In this document: piece by piece, positions 32,044 through 45,541 of the stretch
How the letters are laid out: each line of letters begins with the position of its first letter
Numbering within the stretch: position 1 is the stretch's first letter
Assembly (NCBI GenBank): GCA_013368315.1
Contig: JAACJM010000147.1
Location: 1 to 64,000, forward strand
DNA length: 64,000 nucleotides
Reading direction: 5' to 3'
DNA from: Tetrapyrgos nigripes
Lineage: Eukaryota > Basidiomycota > Agaricomycetes > Agaricales > Campanellaceae
Program-made: the position numbers and the translations under genes
The notes under the pieces: generated by a model
What the model was told of the DNA's origin: nothing
The model's database searches: none
The model's input: only the letters and a program-made list of their open reading frames with translations

Positions 32044-32380
32044 CCCCTCTTTCTCGCTTCCGCTCTCACTTCCCCCTCCCCAGTCCTCGCTCCCCAGTCT
32101 TCCCCCCTCATGCCACTACTGATGCCCGTCCCAACGCCAATGTCAGCCCCCATGAGAAATTTTCCAAATCCCAAATCCCAAATCCCAAATCCAAACCCCG
32201 TATCCAGCACCAAATCCAAACCACAAATCCAAATCCCAAATCCCGCACGCAGTCCACGTTCACAGAACCCTCGACCCCCCCACCGCCTTCCCGTCTTCTT
32301 TCCAGGTCCTACTCCTACTCCTCGCTTGTCTTATGACACCTCTACGCCTTTTCCATTTCCCTTTCTCAATAGTACACCTC

Positions 32381-33638
32381 CTACGCCAACAACTGAACCC
32401 CTGCCACATACACCCTCGACCAGACCACATCCGCGTACGTTTTCGTTAGACCTATAAAAGGCCAGATGCCGGCGGGGTTGAGAGTTAGGTCGGTGTCGGT
32501 GGTGACTGTGGTGGTATTTTGAGAACAGGAAAGGGAGTTGGATGAGGAGGTGGTGGAGAAGGAAGTGGAATCTACATAAAAGAAAACATCAGCGAGTCGA
32601 AGACGAAAGGAAACGAATAGTATACCTACCCAACCTCCCCAACAAAACTCTCTCACACGCTCCACAGCTCGGCTTTGCAGTGTTTGAGGAATGGGACGCC
32701 TAGAAGTGACAAATAGAGGTATATGTCGGATGCGGCGGAAGCCCCCTGAGCGATGGAGGAAACGTAACACTATGTGCTGGTGTTGGAGAGGGGAAGGCAG
32801 GATGTGGAGAGCGTATGTGAGGAGAGCTGCATGTATAAAAAAGGTCAGCGACAAGGAGAAATAGAAATACATAGAAAAGACACTCACCAACCCTGGTCTA
32901 CCTAATCTCTCAAATTACTCGTACAATCACTCTGTACACCTTCACCACCTTGGCCTGAGGGACCAGGAAGGTTACACGTCTTCCAGTCCCCACACAAGAC
33001 CTGATTTAGCAGGGTAAGGTTGCTCTGGGCGTTAACGAAGGAGTCGGAAAAGGCTGAAGCATCTCGAATGAGCGACAGCTGATCATATTTAGGAAGAAGT
33101 TGTGACCAACCTGGATGGAGAAGTTTAGTGGAAGGGAGGATTGGTCCTAGGGTTGGGGAACGGGGTGGGTAGTGCGGGTGGGGAGGGGGAGGAGGGGATG
33201 AGTGGGACTGGGACAGATTGGTTTGATGCGGGCGCAAAAGAGGTTGAGCTGGAGGAAGGAGTAGGGAAGGATATAGATATGCAGTCGGGACTCGGATACC
33301 TTTTGTGTAACCTCGTCTCCGCCTCGCCTCTCGAGATTTCCAACAACCAAATCCAAATCCACAGAACGCCTCACCCACGTCGTACTCGCTGCTATGAGGA
33401 TGAGTTTAAGCGGCATGAGTAAAGATGGCCATAGACGGTGTCTCAGTGTAGGCAGAGCTGGTGTAGGAGGGAACGGATATCCATGCTCCGATAAAAAGGC
33501 TTTCGGGGCAAAGGAGGGGGTATGAGACGATGGAGAGGAGGGTAAGGTTGGCGTTGGTGGCGTACATGGGTGTAGTTGTCCATTTGGGGAGGCAAAAGGA
33601 GGAGTGGTAGGCGGACAGAGTGACATCGTCCTAGGCAT
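32381..33638 (-). pseudogene. Pro/Ser-rich, Cys-containing membrane-anchored protein, copy C
   Basis: This is the third paralogue. The start MPRTMSLCPPTTPPF is followed by Pro/Ser-rich sequence, a hydrophobic segment LWPSLLMPLKLILIAAS, the dibasic site HKRYPSPDCISISFPTP, then (in another frame) SDSFVNAQSNLTLLNQVLC with CNLPGPSGQGGEGVQSDC, and an exon with IPLFVTSRRPIP and a Ser/Asn-rich stretch. The frame change between the linker and the SDSFVNAQ region, also seen in copy A, suggests either an intron at this place in the whole family or independent damage. Confidence 0.45.
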
Positions 33639-33785
33639 CTTTATCCTCGTTGTTTTTGCTGGGTTTGGGTTTGAGGAAGACGAAGACGAGGCCGGTGGGC
33701 AAGGAGGAGAGGGACGTTGCGATATTTTTGAAAGGAACGTGACGAGCGAAAGAACGTCGGTTTTTTGTTTCCTTTCTTCTTCTTT

Positions 33786-34105
33786 CTAGTCAATATGAAA
33801 GACAGGTACGAACAAGATCAAAAGCTCACCTCCTTCAACGAACTCCCCGTTTACAGTGAAACCGAAACTCCACCACCATGCATCTCCATCTCCATCTCCA
33901 TCCTCATCCCTTCTCCATTCTCCCAACCCGTCCTGTCCTGTGCGAGTAGAGGCGAACGCCAGGCCCACCACTTCCAACGCCCATTCACTCCGCACTCGTT
34001 CTCCGTAAAGCCAACGCCCCATAGCCAAATTTTCATCCCAATAGCCCTGAGCGATGCCTCCATCGTCCCAAACTCCCTCCTTCTCATCCCCACCGTAGCA
34101 TACAC
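33786..34105 (-). CDS. Upstream exon associated with family copy C
   Basis: This frame contains VYATVGMRRREFG, GRWKWWAWRSPLL and an MEMEMEM run. A plausible intron (33800-33842 region, ending in TTGACTAG on the coding strand) would join it to the Pro-rich exon downstream. It corresponds to 24720-24956 next to copy A. Function unknown. Confidence 0.35.
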
Positions 34106-34214
34106 GTCATTCTGGGTATTCTGGAGTCCATACCAGCTCTCAACGGATACCTCACCACCAACCCCTCCACAGCCCTCGCGCTCGCCGCATCTTCATACGT
34201 TTAATACCGGCTAA

Positions 34215-35098
34215 GAAGTAGGCAAAATCTACTGTTGGGTGCTGGTTGTCTTCGGCGTGTCAACCTTCTGAGTGAGGCGCTAAGAGTCGGTAAATGCAGA
34301 CGGAGAGAAGTAAGACTTTTGCTGAACGACTTCAGACGATGTTGTTGCAAGAAAAGAAAGCAAATAGCTCACCAAAGTGCCTTAGTGAATCGTGGAGTGA
34401 TTTTCTCTAGCAACTTTTGTTCAGGGCCCGACATTGAAAGCGTCAAGAACGACTGGAAGGAGAGAGCACATGAGATGACGTCAGCGCGTTGGTACTTGAG
34501 GGCCGGTTTCCGTCTGCAACTTGACCATTTTGCATCATGCCTTGGGTACGAGCCCACAGACTCTTCACTCGTTTCATAGACCGGTGAGTAGTCTAATAAA
34601 CAGACACCCATCAACGGAAAAGTCTGAAAATGTTGTAGCTAAATTGGCAGCCAAAAAGTTTTTGTGGCCCATCCAGACCCCCCCTCCCCTTCCATATATG
34701 GTATATCAGCCAGATAAGATTAGATAAACTGTAAGATAAGACAAGATAATGCTACCCATGCTCTACTGACTAGACCACTCTGGACAGACAAGGACACTGT
34801 TGGCTGTCCATTTTCTAGGTTCCTTTTTCTTTCTGGGCATGGCAATGGATGATGCATAGAGAAGGCGGGTTGTAGTAAGGTTGCAAAACCTTTGTTCCAG
34901 TACGCCAACCAGTTTGTATGTATAAGGTAGCTACAAACTTGTACTAGAAGACCCGAGGAACTCGCTTAAAACTTTAACTGATGTTTATCCACCTCCATTG
35001 ACGTCAATCAGTGTCTCATAGGACGTTCTGAGACACTCAGTCCGAGGTTGTCAAAAAAAATTTTGGCCAGATCATAGACCCTCTCCTCCCACCCCCTG
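34215..35098. other. Spacer, no gene recognised
   Basis: It contains the distal module of the duplicated unit (GTACTTGAGGGCCGGTTTCC near 34493) and a low-complexity GATAAGAT(A/T)AGATAA stretch near 34713-34746. Nothing else was recognised. Confidence 0.35.
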
Positions 35099-35463
35099 TT
35101 CCGGACATTCAGTCTGCCACCCCCTTGGACCCACCCTCCAATCAACACCTCTTTGCCAACCGTGTGGTCAAAGAAGGCCGCATTTCTTTCAAACCCCTCA
35201 CCAAACGTCGTTTCCTAGACCGCATCAACGCCGCTGCAAAAACCAAAGGATTGGATCCACTTCAGGGACATGGCATTCGCATCGGATCGGTACTAGAATA
35301 CCTACTACGAGGTATGCCATTCGATGCAGTGAAAGCAGCCTTCAGATGGAAATCAGACGCCTTTCTTACTTATCTTCGCAAACATGTCGAAATCATGGCA
35401 CCCTACATGCAGCCACAGTTACACCAGGACTTAATTAAATACACTCTACCTCCTGTTCGCTAA
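35099..35463 (+). pseudogene. Tyrosine recombinase C-terminal fragment
   Basis: The frame contains PLTKRRFLDRINAAAK, then GHGIRIGSVLEYLLRGMPFD, then FRWKSDAFLTYLRKH. This is the order HxxR, (H/W), Y of the tyrosine-recombinase catalytic domain, the type carried by Crypton and DIRS/Ngaro-like fungal elements. The first catalytic Arg and the whole N-terminal half are absent upstream, where I see only non-coding sequence. It is a truncated relic. Confidence 0.7.
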
Positions 35464-35791
35464 TAGCACTTTCTTCCACATCCGCCTACACAAATAGTAA
35501 ATACAACATCCACTATCATCATCTGTCTATTTCCTCCTAAACAAACTAAGTAGTACATTACTTATAGACTTTGAGACGAGCTCCTTACCTCACTGGGTAT
35601 CCACGGCACTGGATGCGTCGCTCACTCCTTCAACACGGGAATCGAAGCCAATCGCGAATACCGTAGGGAGTCTCATCGGGGCCCAAGGCTTCACGGCCTC
35701 AGCCCATATCCCAACCAAAAGCCATCCTGAGATCTAATGAGCCCATTAACATTATGAAAAGAGAGTTATAGTCTCTTCCTCTCTCTCCTTG

Positions 35792-35850
35792 ATTACGAGG
35801 CCGAAGAATGAGGATGAGTTCTTTACACTGCGTTTCCGTGTGTGGCTATG
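35792..35850 (+). repeat. 65-bp dispersed repeat T, copy 3
   Basis: It begins ATTACGAGGCCGAAGAATGA and ends TGTGGCTATG. Flanks are unrelated to the other three copies. Confidence 0.7.
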
Positions 35851-35989
35851 GTGAGTTTGTCCCGATTCTCTCCGTCTGTCTCGATCGTCCTGTCCAAAAA
35901 TGTTCCCGATTTTCTTTGGGCGGACTTATTGCTGTGCTCGTTCAGAATCTTTTTGGTTTTCTTTACAAGAGGAGAGCAATCAGTATATT

Positions 35990-37837
35990 TAGTGAGTACC
36001 TTCTCATATTTAAAATCTCTTTGCAAGAGCGCACGTTCCGAGAATGACTGTAGCTGCTTGATCGACTCCAAGAATAGACTGATCAGAGGGTTTGGTTAGA
36101 AATTTTGTTATGAGTCTGGATGTATGAGGTTATGAAGACGTCGTTAGCTCAGTGGACTGGGTTAGGCTGTCAAAGAGAACCCACCTTGTTTCAGGATAGC
36201 AATTATCTTCAATCCCTTCGCATATCTTCGTCATATCCCATGCATTCAGGCCTATATTTCACGATCACATTCCTTGTCCTGAGAGAAAACAAGAAAACTT
36301 CACAAACCCGTCGAGTTAAAAGGCAACCCAATATTATCTGCACAAAACTTCACCGCAACTGCGCATCCTATGGAATCGAAAACTTCTTTACACGAATCAT
36401 ATAGCCATTTTTCGCATCGAGGGACGGCAGCCTTCATTGCAACACAGGTCTTGATATCCAAGACGGGCGGCACTGATGCTGGCGTCCAAGTCATGTCGTA
36501 GTAGTAAGGTAGCATGGTAAGCCAGTCCGTTAGGCCGTCGCCTAAAAGCAGCGAGTTCATTACCTGAGTCACGCAGAAAATTCAAAAGAAAAGGGCAGGA
36601 GGTATTCACCCATCATGATAGAAACGAGATTGATCTCCTCCAATCCAGTTCTTGCTGAATTTTGGTCCAGAATGGTGGATGCCATTACGGGGATGAGACG
36701 ACCCTGGATGATGGATGGAAAGTTAGCAGGCATACTTGTGGAGCAAGACTGGAAAGAAGGCAACGTACTGCATAATGTTGAAGGATACCCGCCGTGTTGC
36801 TACGGCCAACTCACTATTCCCGCCATCCTATACTTTTTACCTTATCTACTATTTGATATTAGACTAAGTATATATCCAACGTAGCTAGATCTAACAAAGC
36901 GACCTTGCTTGCCTGTCCCTTTCACTGCGTCGTGCTCGATCCCTCATCGTTCCTCAACACATAACTCTCCCCGGCGAGATGTAGTCGACGTACTCTAAAC
37001 TCCTTGGCATGGGCGAAGAAGATCGCCAGAAAAGCATACAAGTCTTTGGCTGCCTCCTCTGCTGTGTTTACTGTATATTGACCTTCTGCATCGACATTTA
37101 GACGGAGTGCAAAGCAGAAACAGAACATCAACTACCAGAGTAGGAAAACCCGGTCCCTACGGGCTGGTCCGGGAAGAAAATGTTGGCATTTGTGTTCCAA
37201 GATAAAGGATTGAATTCCGTTGTAGTATCAGTGCCGTTTGAGATAATCTTGCAAGGTCCTGGATTACGCATAGAGAACATTTTGATTAATAAGGAATATA
37301 CAGGCCATAATCACAAAGCTCGTACCATTCTCAAAAAACAACCCCAACGTGGACGAACATCCAGGACCACCATTCATCCAAACAATGATATCATCCTTTT
37401 CCGGCGAGCTCTTGCTTTCAAAGAAGTAGAAGAAGAGGTGACGGACGGGGTTAATGTCGATGTAACCGGTATATGTACTGAGTAAGTCGATGTCTAGGTT
37501 AGATACTAGGAGTGAAGACGTGCATTTCTCAGGGGACATACTTCACAGTGTCATCACAAAACCTCGTCTTTTTAATGCGTACGCCGTGTCTTGGGACGTT
37601 CGGATGGCTAAGTACCATGTATTTGTCCTCGTTGAAGAAAGAGAGGGATTCTAGTAGCGTGAAAGGCGCGTCTGAGTCGAAATGGGGTGCAGTGGAGTCA
37701 TAGACAAGATTTCGTAAGGCTTCTTGGGAATACAAGTTGGGCTTGTAAACACTTTCGGAGATTACTAGTAAAGGTAATGAGAATATCAGCCACAGCAGGA
37801 CCCTAATCGAGGATATCGCGTTTGAGTCATAGAACAT
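35990..37837 (-). pseudogene. Serine carboxypeptidase (peptidase family S10), decaying
   Basis: The N-terminal exon (start about 37837) has a signal peptide (VLLWLIFSLPLLVISES) and ends FCDDTVK. The next exon has YTGYIDI and WMNGGPGCSSTLGLFFENG, the S10 oxyanion-region signature. A later exon (about 37131-36985) has EEAAKDLYAFLAIFF and HLAGESY with the nucleophile Ser. Further pieces are INLVSIMM, GDGLTDWLTMLPYYYDM, WDMTKICEG and SILGVDQAATV. After GESY the expected GGRYLP is eroded to GGYPSTLCS. The catalytic Asp and His regions are absent, and the frame decays near 36000, close to repeat T. It is a vacuolar/secreted protease relic. Confidence 0.75.
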
Positions 37838-38043
37838 GGAAGTAGAGAAAGAAGAGTGACTCGTGATGGATATCACTTGGATACCCAAAGAATGCTTGAT
37901 ATTCCACGCGTCTACATTACATGGCAGCTTAGGGCTACTACTTGGTTATGTACTACTTCTACCTACGAGATGACGACGCTAGTCTTTGGTTCAACGAACC
38001 ATACAAGGACCTCTTCACCACAGCAATGGCTTTCTCATAATAT

Positions 38044-39163
38044 CTACGTTCCAAATCGACCAGTTCTGAATCCACTCTCCGTATCCTCTCCGGAGATTCT
38101 TGCAGCTGTTTCGAGATCCTTGGCCCTCATCTGCGCCCATCCAATGAAAAAGACATGCTGGTCATCATCAAAGTCAAACTCCTTCTTTAATATCTCTAAA
38201 ACCTCTTCATCATCGGACACACCAATTATCCTCCGTAACATATTCTTCACCTTTTGCTCTCGCAGAACCATAGCTTCGTGATACTTCTTTGCCTCCTTGG
38301 GCATAAATCGAGCCCAAGCACGATCTGAAATGTCCCAGATGAGCTTCTCTATCTGATCCCGGGGAACGTCAGACTCGCACTCTATCGGTTCTGGACATGC
38401 GACGAGACGACGAACGACGAACGGACAAACTCCTCGAAGGTGTAACTTCTGGAGTGAGGGAAAGGGTCCTAGCTGAAGAGACTGCAGCACACCACTGCTT
38501 TGATCTCTCAGATGAAAGTCTGCTGCTGGATATGCCATGATATCATCCATCAGTTCAAGATCCTCTTCCAAATCCGCATCGAAATTGAAACGAATTTCCA
38601 ACTAGGTGATTTGAGGAGGACAGTCGGCGAAATTGTTCTTGGTGAAGAGTTCCGTCATCCTGCAATTGTTCATTTCGATGGATATGCGGCGGAGGCAAGG
38701 GAGGTAAGCGTGCGAGCTGAGTGGAATTCCATCGATGAAGGGGTAGCTGCGAGAGGGGGTGGGAGTGCAGAGTGTTCGAAGGATGAAGCTGATGTTTGCA
38801 TGGGTAGGATAGAATTGTCGTCCGGGTGTATAGATGTCCTGGGTTAGGTTCCGTCGTTCACCGTCACATTGAAAGGTGATGGAACGACAGAAACGTTCGT
38901 AAGCTAATGGATAGAAGTTATCATAGACCCAGGAGCGTCCGGAGAGAAATTTCAGGAATCTAGCGCAGTAGCTAGTGCTGGGAATGTGGACATCACGGCT
39001 TGAGAAGCGTAGGTAAAGGCCTAGCCAGGTGCTGTTAACCTGGAAAGAAGTTTGCATAAATGTTATGCGATCATGCGTGGATAATGGGGACACCCAAAGC
39101 TGCTCCATTACTTTTTCGATGATTTCAACGGGAATGGCAGGAGATACTGAAGAGTCGGAAGAC
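38044..39163 (-). pseudogene. F-box-like gene with one in-frame TAG
   Basis: From ATG at 39163 the frame reads MSSDSSVSPAIPVEIIEKVM, an F-box-like start (IPxEIIxxI), followed by an agaric-type F-box/LRR-like region (LGLYLRFSSRDVHIPS, YPFIDGIPLSSHAYLP). The frame stops at TAG 38604-38602 and continues in the same frame directly after it (LEIRFNFDADLEEDLELMDD, SLQKLHLRGVCPF) to 38044, 373 codons in all. Nothing else is damaged, so it is a single nonsense change, a sequencing error or readthrough. In fungi such proteins are candidate substrate receptors of SCF ubiquitin ligases. Confidence 0.6.
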
Positions 39164-39386
39164 ATGGCGGCGAAAGGGTGAAGAATAATATACAACGTGA
39201 ATGATGTTCCGCCTTTATACTCTTCTTTACACTGCCATCTCGCAAGTGCCTTTGAGACAGCTCCTATACTTCCGTCAGAAGGAGAAATTTTAAAGGGGTG
39301 TGGCTTACCTTCAACCACAGTTGAGCAGTTGTGACGAGAAGTAGTAATCTGGCATACGACGACGGCAGTGATTATAAGCATCAGTA

Positions 39387-39833
39387 TTTTGGCAAAAAAC
39401 TAGTTTCAACTGGTACCAGCTGGTACCAGCTGTGTCCAGTTAACCAGTTACCAGTGAACCAGATAAGTTTTTCGGTCTACCAGTAGATTTGCAGTAGATC
39501 AAGGTCAGTATGAACGGAATGTTGTGCTAGACGCCAAGGAGGTGCCCATTGACATTGCCGATGGCAACCACGTCATCCGGATCATCTCGGATGATGTACT
39601 TGGCGTGATCAATTTGTTTCGTCATCATCAGGAAACGATGCTCGGCACCTCCCAACACCCCCGAAAACCGGCCGACGCATTGCCGCCGTTTCTTCATAGA
39701 TCCAACACCAATCATTGGAAACCCTCACCATTGAAGCTAATGCATATTTATGTACATGTACAATGCTCTAAGCACCTGTACTGTTGACCTCTATTAACCA
39801 CCAGCTGGCCAGTGACCAGTTTTTTTGCCAAAA
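39387..39833. mobile_element. MITE-like element, about 450 bp, with 19-bp terminal inverted repeats
   Basis: The left end TTTTGGCAAAAAACTAGTT (39387-39405) is inverted at the right end ACCAGTTTTTTTGCCAAAA (39815-39833). Next to each end are CAGCTGG and multiple ACTGGT/ACCAGT words (39409-39460 and 39800-39820), i.e. subterminal repeats. There is no transposase inside. I cannot see a convincing target duplication. Confidence 0.6.
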
Positions 39834-41349
39834 CGTATATTTGGTTGTTTTCTGTGACTGTACCCCTTAACACAACCCAGATAAAGACGCTGTACACTTA
39901 CCGCGATCATAATTACTATGTCTGTCAGTCTCCAGTAAGGTCGCCCCTAGTCAGAGCATTGCCTCACTCAGGCTGCCTCTCGACTGCCTTTGAAGTTGGA
40001 CGTGTAGGTCTAAGAGTGACGTGGATTGAAGTACAGATCTCAGACGTGGGATCTGGACGAGAGACGTCATCTCGAGGTAAATTGTCTAGCCCTGCTTGCA
40101 GCTTCATGATAGCCAGGGCATGTGCATGAACAAAATCGAAAATTTGTGGTCGTCGTCAAGATGAAAAGGGCCTTGTTTGGATTCTCACGCCCCTATCCAC
40201 TTCAGAATCAACACCTTTAGGTGAAAATCCTACGGCCTACGGATTTGCTACACACGCTATCCTTGTTTGAGACGTATTCTAGACTCGAAAAATGACGAAC
40301 AGTGACGGTTAAACAGCACGGTTGACCAAAGTTCATTCGGAGCTATGAAAATTGTGACGTGGCCCCAGGGTTTGTACCACTCTTCCTGGTACTGGTACAT
40401 TCCTGGCCTCGGAGCCGTTAGCCCTCATCCGACAATTCTCTACGTTCTGAACATGCCTATTTATAGGTGGAGACCTTAAGAACCGTTTCTGCTCTACCCT
40501 ACCGCTAGTAGCGAACTTGGATGACCGTGCTGTTGCGGTTACTCACGTTGAACCACGCAGGCTCGAATTAGTGGAAACTCCTGCCACTCTCTCTCATCTT
40601 AACCACCTGTAATATCCAATTCCATTTCACTGGCACTCCGGAGGAAGTTTAAACACGACTACCTATCACCAACTCTGGTTAGGAAAACCGGAATTTCTCC
40701 TACATTGGACTCGTACTTCGTGAGTGTTTTCGCATGTGTTACTATTTTTGCCTTCATGGAACTGCCCACAAAGCTCGTATGTCACCAAAATAGTTTGCTG
40801 ATTGTGACGAGTTGCCACACTGTGGAGCATCGGTGATAGGAAAGGCTTTGGTACTGCTGCTTAGAATGCTGCTTTCTCCAGCCTGCTCATAAAATCGAAA
40901 AGCTCGGAGTGGTACAACAGACGGAGATCCTAGGACACTCAGACCGTCCCCCATGAAAAACAACTTTTAAACGCAAATACAGTGGTATACGTACCTTTGA
41001 ACAAGAATAGCGCTGCAAGTTTACTGGTTCTCATTCGTGGGAAAAGAACCGCAATGCAACTATCGACAGAGTGATGGGCCTAGGACCTGATCTTCATGCT
41101 ACGCTGCTTGGAACCGTGAGACGTCCAAATTTTTTTTCAACGATCTTCAAGTTGCGTTCCAGTGTTGTTCAAGCAATGTATTTTTGATCTCGGCGCACGA
41201 TTTCGATATTAGGCTATCTCTATCACCCGGACTCGGTGTCAAGAGGTGGGTTGCCGTCGCTGTCGTGGTTGCAGTTGGTCTCTGAATTTTACCAATGCTT
41301 TGGTCCCAGCGGCGATCTCAAAAATACTCTTCCCAACCCTCGAAAAACG
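39834..41349. other. Region upstream of the peroxidase, no gene recognised
   Basis: No coding frame with a recognisable domain is present. The last 300 bases serve as the peroxidase promoter. Confidence 0.4.
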
Positions 41350-41356
41350 TATAAAA
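41350..41356 (+). promoter_or_regulatory. TATA box of the manganese peroxidase gene
   Basis: TATAAAA lies 91 bases before the ATG at 41441, a usual distance for a strongly expressed fungal secreted-enzyme gene. Confidence 0.55.
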
Positions 41357-41440
41357 GTCAGAGGTTGTGGCCAGGTAAAAGTCGAGCAAGCAAGTTTGTT
41401 CTACAGCTTCTTCCTCTCATCGGTCTAGATATCCTCCACG

Positions 41441-43273
<1,833 letters not shown>

Positions 43274-45129
43274 AGAAGCTATACCAACAAATCTCCTTCT
43301 CCTACTTTTACTCCTTATCTTGGTCCCTCGTTCATCTGTTTGTCCTGAAAGCTTGTAAGCCCGTATATACGTTGAATTTTATGTGTTTGTTGCCGAGTTT
43401 AATTGATGTGAACTTGAGCTCAAGGTGTTAGACTTCTTCAGCCTCCCAGTCTCCTGGAGACTTGCAGATACTCACACGACACGAAGTACTTAGTATTCCG
43501 CTCCGGTGACCGTAATTCCTTACATTGAGTTCAGCGCTTCCAAGCAACTCGAGCAACCGGTGTGAGACTGCAAAGAACACGAACCAATGAAATCTTGCGG
43601 GTTTGATACATACCACCTTCAGGAACCGAGCCTTTCGAATTCATTCCCAAGCAATACAAACACAGAATCAGTGATTTGATAGTATTCGTACTTTGAAGTC
43701 TTCTCTTCCACAAGTTCCAGGTTTCTCACTATACGTATCCGCTTTAGTGGATCGTCATGTTGTCTGAGCTGTTCACCAAGGTAACTTTTGGAGGTTCGGG
43801 TTTCCTTTCGATACTAGTCCGCTTCTGTGGCAGAGTGTACGATGAAGTATTGGCTAAGTAGACTTGTTTTGATTCCCGAGACGGTGGAGGTACCAGATCT
43901 GCTTCATCGATTGGCTTAGTGATATGACGGTTGTACCTGTGGCTGTGCTACCGGGCTTTCCTCTTCCTTAAGTATTTCCGTTTCAACGCTCAGAAAAACC
44001 TTCTTCAAAGCCCCACTAATCTACGGCAAATACCTAATGAGAATGCGCCACTACGTCTATGCAAGCCGCTAAAACCACCCTAGGAGGTACCCATTACGAG
44101 GCCGAATGAAATGAGGGTGAGTTCTTTACACTCCATTTCCGCGTGTGGCTATGTCGAATCTTGATGAAGGTGCGAAGCGTCTTCAGAGACCTTCGCAAAA
44201 ATAGCTCATTAATTCGATCTACCAGTCAGACGTCCGCTCCTTTCGATCCTTGTCAACGGGGTCTCATCTATTGGAGTGCTGTAGTTCTCAGCGGAGGCTC
44301 CTCTAGATAAGTACTAGACCCTCGAGACGATTGAATCCCCAGCTCGGATTCACACAGACAGACAGACTCCTCATCTCAGAAACTTTTCTGGTGAGCTTTC
44401 GCGTTCGCATTCACTCAGACGTTCTGACTGACTTTCACTGTCAGAATTTTCCCAGCTCTATCTGATACTCCTCAGATCGTTCTCACCTGCCGTTGAAAAT
44501 TCTGAGGTAAGTCTTGACGCAGACTACACTCACCGTTATGATACTGAGTTTCTGTTCCCCTGCCAGCTCATACTTTTTATCCTCCTTCATGGCTTCTCTT
44601 TTTCACCCTCCCTTCCCTCCCTTGTTATGAACCCTGTACACTACCATTAGCTTGTCTTCGACCCTGCAGGTCGTCCAGTCATCGTCTCCATTTCTTGCTT
44701 TTATGATATATCTGGCATGTATATTGATGATATTGAATGAGTCCAAAGTAGCTACTTAACTATAACTCTCATGTAACCCTGTCCATCCGACTCGTCATCA
44801 ATTTCAGTCTTTTTGGGAGGTTTGCTCCCTGTCTCGGCTAACCTATCTTTGGAAATGAGCGAAAAATGTGGAGGGATCCCTGTTTTTCCCGATCGTTAAT
44901 TCCTAAAACTCCCGAGCTGTCTTTGGTACCATTTTGTTAGGGTTAGGGTGGACCCATATCCTCAGTACTCCCGCCTTGTCCTTCACCCTTTCTCACCCTC
45001 CACCGACGCCCGTCGGTGGTGCCCTGAGACCTCTTGAGAGCGGTGATGAGAGTGCAGTGGTGATGGTGGTTGACAATGTAGTATGCATCACGAAAAGTGC
45101 CAAATAAATGTCAGAGAATACCCAATCTG
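43274..45129. other. Peroxidase 3' flank and spacer
   Basis: No gene recognised. It includes repeat T copy 4 (44093-44159). The sequence near 44940-45060 is C-rich with CACCCTC words. Confidence 0.4.
44093..44159 (+). repeat. 65-bp dispersed repeat T, copy 4
   Basis: It runs from ATTACGAGGCCGAATGAAAT to GGCTATGTCGAAT and is the closest match to copy 1, including the GAATGAAATGAGG segment. Confidence 0.75.
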
Positions 45130-45541
45130 GTAGGGAATACACGGCTGGGAATACCTCGCAATTCTGGTGGGCCCTTGTCAGGGCAGGTAAGACCCTACCG
45201 GACTGGTAGCTTCAGGTATGATGTGATATGATGTGATGTATGCCTGCACAGTCTGTTAGGATAGGTATGGCCTGATATAGCTTTACCTGTTGAGGTTTGA
45301 CTGGCATGGTTCATTCCTTGAAGATTTTGTGCGAGTTCGTTGCTTGCTTGCGAATTTGGGCAAAAAACTGTTCCCACGGTCTTGTACTTGTCGACTCTCG
45401 CACTGAGAATACCTCCTCTAGTACTGGGGATGTACCACTAAGGCCAGATATCTTCTGAATATGTAGATAGTATAAATAATAATGTACTGACAAGAAATCT
45501 AGAAATTCTGTTGACATACACATATCTTTCATTACCAAGAG

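Noticed and set aside
33765..34214. Plus-strand Pro/Ser-rich frame
   Set aside because: The conserved exon pattern among paralogues is on the minus strand; this is its mirror.
36139..36200. tRNA-like A box (TTAGCTCAGTGG) on the plus strand
   Set aside because: No matching B box or T-arm within tRNA distance and no cloverleaf pairing; it overlaps the carboxypeptidase remnant.
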